A stretch of DNA of 64,000 nt from Axinella damicornis (Eukaryota > Porifera > Demospongiae > Axinellida > Axinellidae): positions 3,042,164 to 3,106,163 of the forward strand of contig OZ007517.1 of assembly GCA_963931865.1 (NCBI GenBank), read 5' to 3'. Each line of letters begins with the position of its first letter. Positions within the stretch are counted from its first letter, which is position 1. The notes below the pieces were generated by a model, which saw nothing but the letters and a program-made list of their open reading frames with translations, ran no database searches and was not told the origin of the DNA. The position numbers and the translations under genes were made by a program. Positions 61,759-64,000 of the stretch are shown one piece after another.

Positions 61759-63640
61759 ATTGCACGGACCATGAAGTATCACCACACACACACACACCTC
61801 CAGCAATCATACCAATGCCACCGTCAACACGGATGAGATACATGCCCCACCCCCACTCCCACTCAATATCCTGCACCAGCTCTGATTTCAAGAAACATAA
61901 TGAACCTCCACACCTTCTCTGCACACACATACACTCTATCTAGACCATCCACGATACCACCCATATTGGGGTCACATATCACCCACACACATACACTCTA
62001 GACCATCCACAATACCACCCATATTGGGGTCACATATCACCCTCACAGTGTATGTTGAAATCAACTTCACTACATAAACATCTTTACAGCAAAGATTCAA
62101 CTAACCATCATCACTTAACAACCACCAACTGGACTCGCTAATACTTCCCACATCCTGGGAAGCGAAGGACACGTTGACGAGTGGATCAGGAATGCACTTG
62201 AGTCCGAGTTTAAGAACCATAAACAGACCAATATGAATACCTTTCTCCTCTAGATAGAGGCCACCGACGGCACTATGAAAACCAGGTAAGGCATCCATAT
62301 TCACAAATATCCGTACACACATACACATTTCAACATAATTATAAAAACTACGCGATATCCTTTATCCACCCCTGATCAACAAAATCCTTCAATCTGCACG
62401 CCTAGCCCCACCCACCAACTAGCCCCACCCACCAATTAGCTCCACCTACCAACCAGCTCCACCCACCAACCAGCCCCACCCACCAACGTTCTCGTTGAAG
62501 AACTACGAGATCCGCATTGGACGCACTCTGATGATCTGCATGAGCGTCACGTATTACGACCTCCTGCTACTTATAGCAACGAACGTCCTACATCAGAAAC
62601 TTAACAGCAAAATTTAATATGGGTGCCTATACAAGCTCTCTGGAAGATATAGATCCGGAAGGTAAAGACTCGTTCCCTTATACCGTTATGTGTCTACTCT
62701 GCTAGCATCGTTACTTATTTCTATACCAGTCACGTCTGCAAACATTTGCTTCGTGTAACAGTACGCACTATTCCACGTCCACTTGCATAATACTATACCC
62801 TTTGCAGATTGATCAAGCACCCCCCCCCCCCCCCCCCCCCCCCCTTCCCGCTACCCCTACTCCCCCTCCTGCTACCCCTCTTGCTACTCCTACTCCCCCA
62901 CCGCCATCAAGCTCTGCGACCCTGGGCCGATTAGACATTCATCAGGTTCCAGTTGCAAGTCAGCGGGAGGATGACATTGCAAATCGTTTGATGTACGTTT
63001 AAGATTACGGATGATAAGAGCTACGTTTAAGATTATGGACGATAAGAGCTACCAGTACGTACGTAGCTACCTACTTTACTCTTTCATAATTATTTCAATT
63101 TCATCNNNNNNNNNNNNNNNNNNNNNNNNNNNNNNNNNNNNNNNNNNNNNNNNNNNNNNNNNNNNNNNNNNNNNNNNNNNNNNNNNNNNNNNNNNNNNNN
63201 NNNNNNNNNNNNNNNNNNNNNNNNNNNNNNNNNNNNNNNNNNNNNNNNNNNNNNNNNNNNNNNNNNNNNNNNNNNNNNNNNNNNNNNNNNNNNNNNNNNN
63301 NNNNNGAGCTACGTTTAAGATTATGGACGATAAGAGCTACCAGTACGTACGTAGCTACCTACTTTACTCTTTCATAATTATTTCAATTTCATCGATTCGC
63401 TCACATCGAGCAGCAGTTTGGTCCCTTGCCAGCACCAAACCGCACAGTAGAAAATAAATTGAGCTCCCCACCTAGCCCTCCTCCCAAAGAAAGTGCCAAG
63501 TTCTGCTGCTCTCCAAAGGTTAACGTCACTGCGCATAGGAATATGCAGTAGTACGTATATACAGCACAGGTTGATCGCGGATGGTAAGTGTATGGCAAAT
63601 TGTCTGATATGCTGACATTTTTAATTGCGTTGCTGCTTAC
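61736..63640. repeat. ~2.8-3 kb repeated unit, second copy
   Basis: Counterpart of 58905-60360, with a longer poly-C (62819-62844) and an internal duplicate of the CACATACACTCTAGACCATCC segment. It contains the assembly gap. Confidence 0.75.
63106..63305. other. Assembly gap (200 N)
   Basis: Unknown bases. The ~80 bp on the left (63021-63105) and right (63306-63393) are the same sequence, so the true gap may be zero or a tandem copy number left unresolved. Confidence 0.99.
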
Positions 63641-64000
63641 CTATTAGACATTCATCAGGTTCCAATTGCAAGCCAGCAGGAGGAAGACATTGCAAATCGT
63701 TTGTGGGCTAAGAATGTACAAGTCTAGTACAAGTGTGCACAATGTAGCTAGATACAGGCACAGTGACTAGGAATGAATATGAGTCAGGTGTTCACACTCA
63801 ATATATTACAGTTCTAGTTTTGTAATGCAAACCATTCTCACTGTCTACATACAGGACAAGAAGCCTCTGAAACTGAAGAGATTATGGACGATAAGAGCTA
63901 CCAGTAGCTATACCTAATTTACTCTTCATCGATTCGCTCACATCGAGCAGTGGCTTGGCCCCTTGTCAGCACCAAATCGCACAGCTGTGATCATAACATT
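63641..64000. other. Further partial repeat unit to window edge
   Basis: ACATTCATCAGGTTCCAATTGCAAG at 63648 and ATCGAGCAGTGGCTTGGCCCC near 63943 repeat words from 60378 and 60520. No gene. Confidence 0.6.

Overview
The window is nuclear DNA from an animal. Six conserved eukaryotic genes with GT-AG introns can be read through: FAM32A, AP1M1, a secreted M14 carboxypeptidase, ELOF1, OGFOD2 and a partial CUE-domain gene. Introns are packed with minisatellites, foldback elements and long poly-G/poly-C runs. The gene set and the transposon types (hAT, KDZ-like, DUF7869-like) suit a marine invertebrate. A sponge is my best guess, but nothing in the window proves it.

Layout. 1-2650 (minus): 3' part of a CUE-domain gene that runs off the left edge. 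3656-6467 (plus): FAM32A in 4 exons. 6629-18287 (plus): AP1M1, the mu subunit of the AP-1 clathrin adaptor, in 13 exons; its ATG lies only 161 bp after the FAM32A stop. 19085-23603 (minus): carboxypeptidase A/B-like zymogen in 13 exons. 23801-27453 (plus): ELOF1 in 3 exons, divergent from the carboxypeptidase across a 197-bp shared promoter interval. 28821-38018 (plus): OGFOD2 in 7 exons. All these except the CUE gene splice to a complete in-frame protein of near family length.

40-64 kb is a mobile-element landscape: four copies of a REXO4/ISG20-type exonuclease fragment (three in tandem at 1114-bp spacing), a DUF7869-like fragment, a KDZ-like transposase fragment, hAT C-terminal fragments, a SET-domain fragment, ~2.8-3 kb repeated units and a 200-N assembly gap. 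Set in it, at about 45.4-51.9 kb, is the most unusual item. This is a decayed gene with an HUH-endonuclease-like motif followed by an SF3-type P-loop helicase, interrupted by 43-64 bp introns. It meets tail-to-tail with minus-strand reading frames that may encode a structural protein. The layout resembles an ambisense small DNA virus or a virus-derived transposon integrated in the host genome.

Across the host part, at least 15 tiny hairpin elements share the terminus TAGCCTCGTTCCCAGGC and are flanked by 9-bp direct repeats, indicating a mobile family that has been reduced to little more than its inverted ends.
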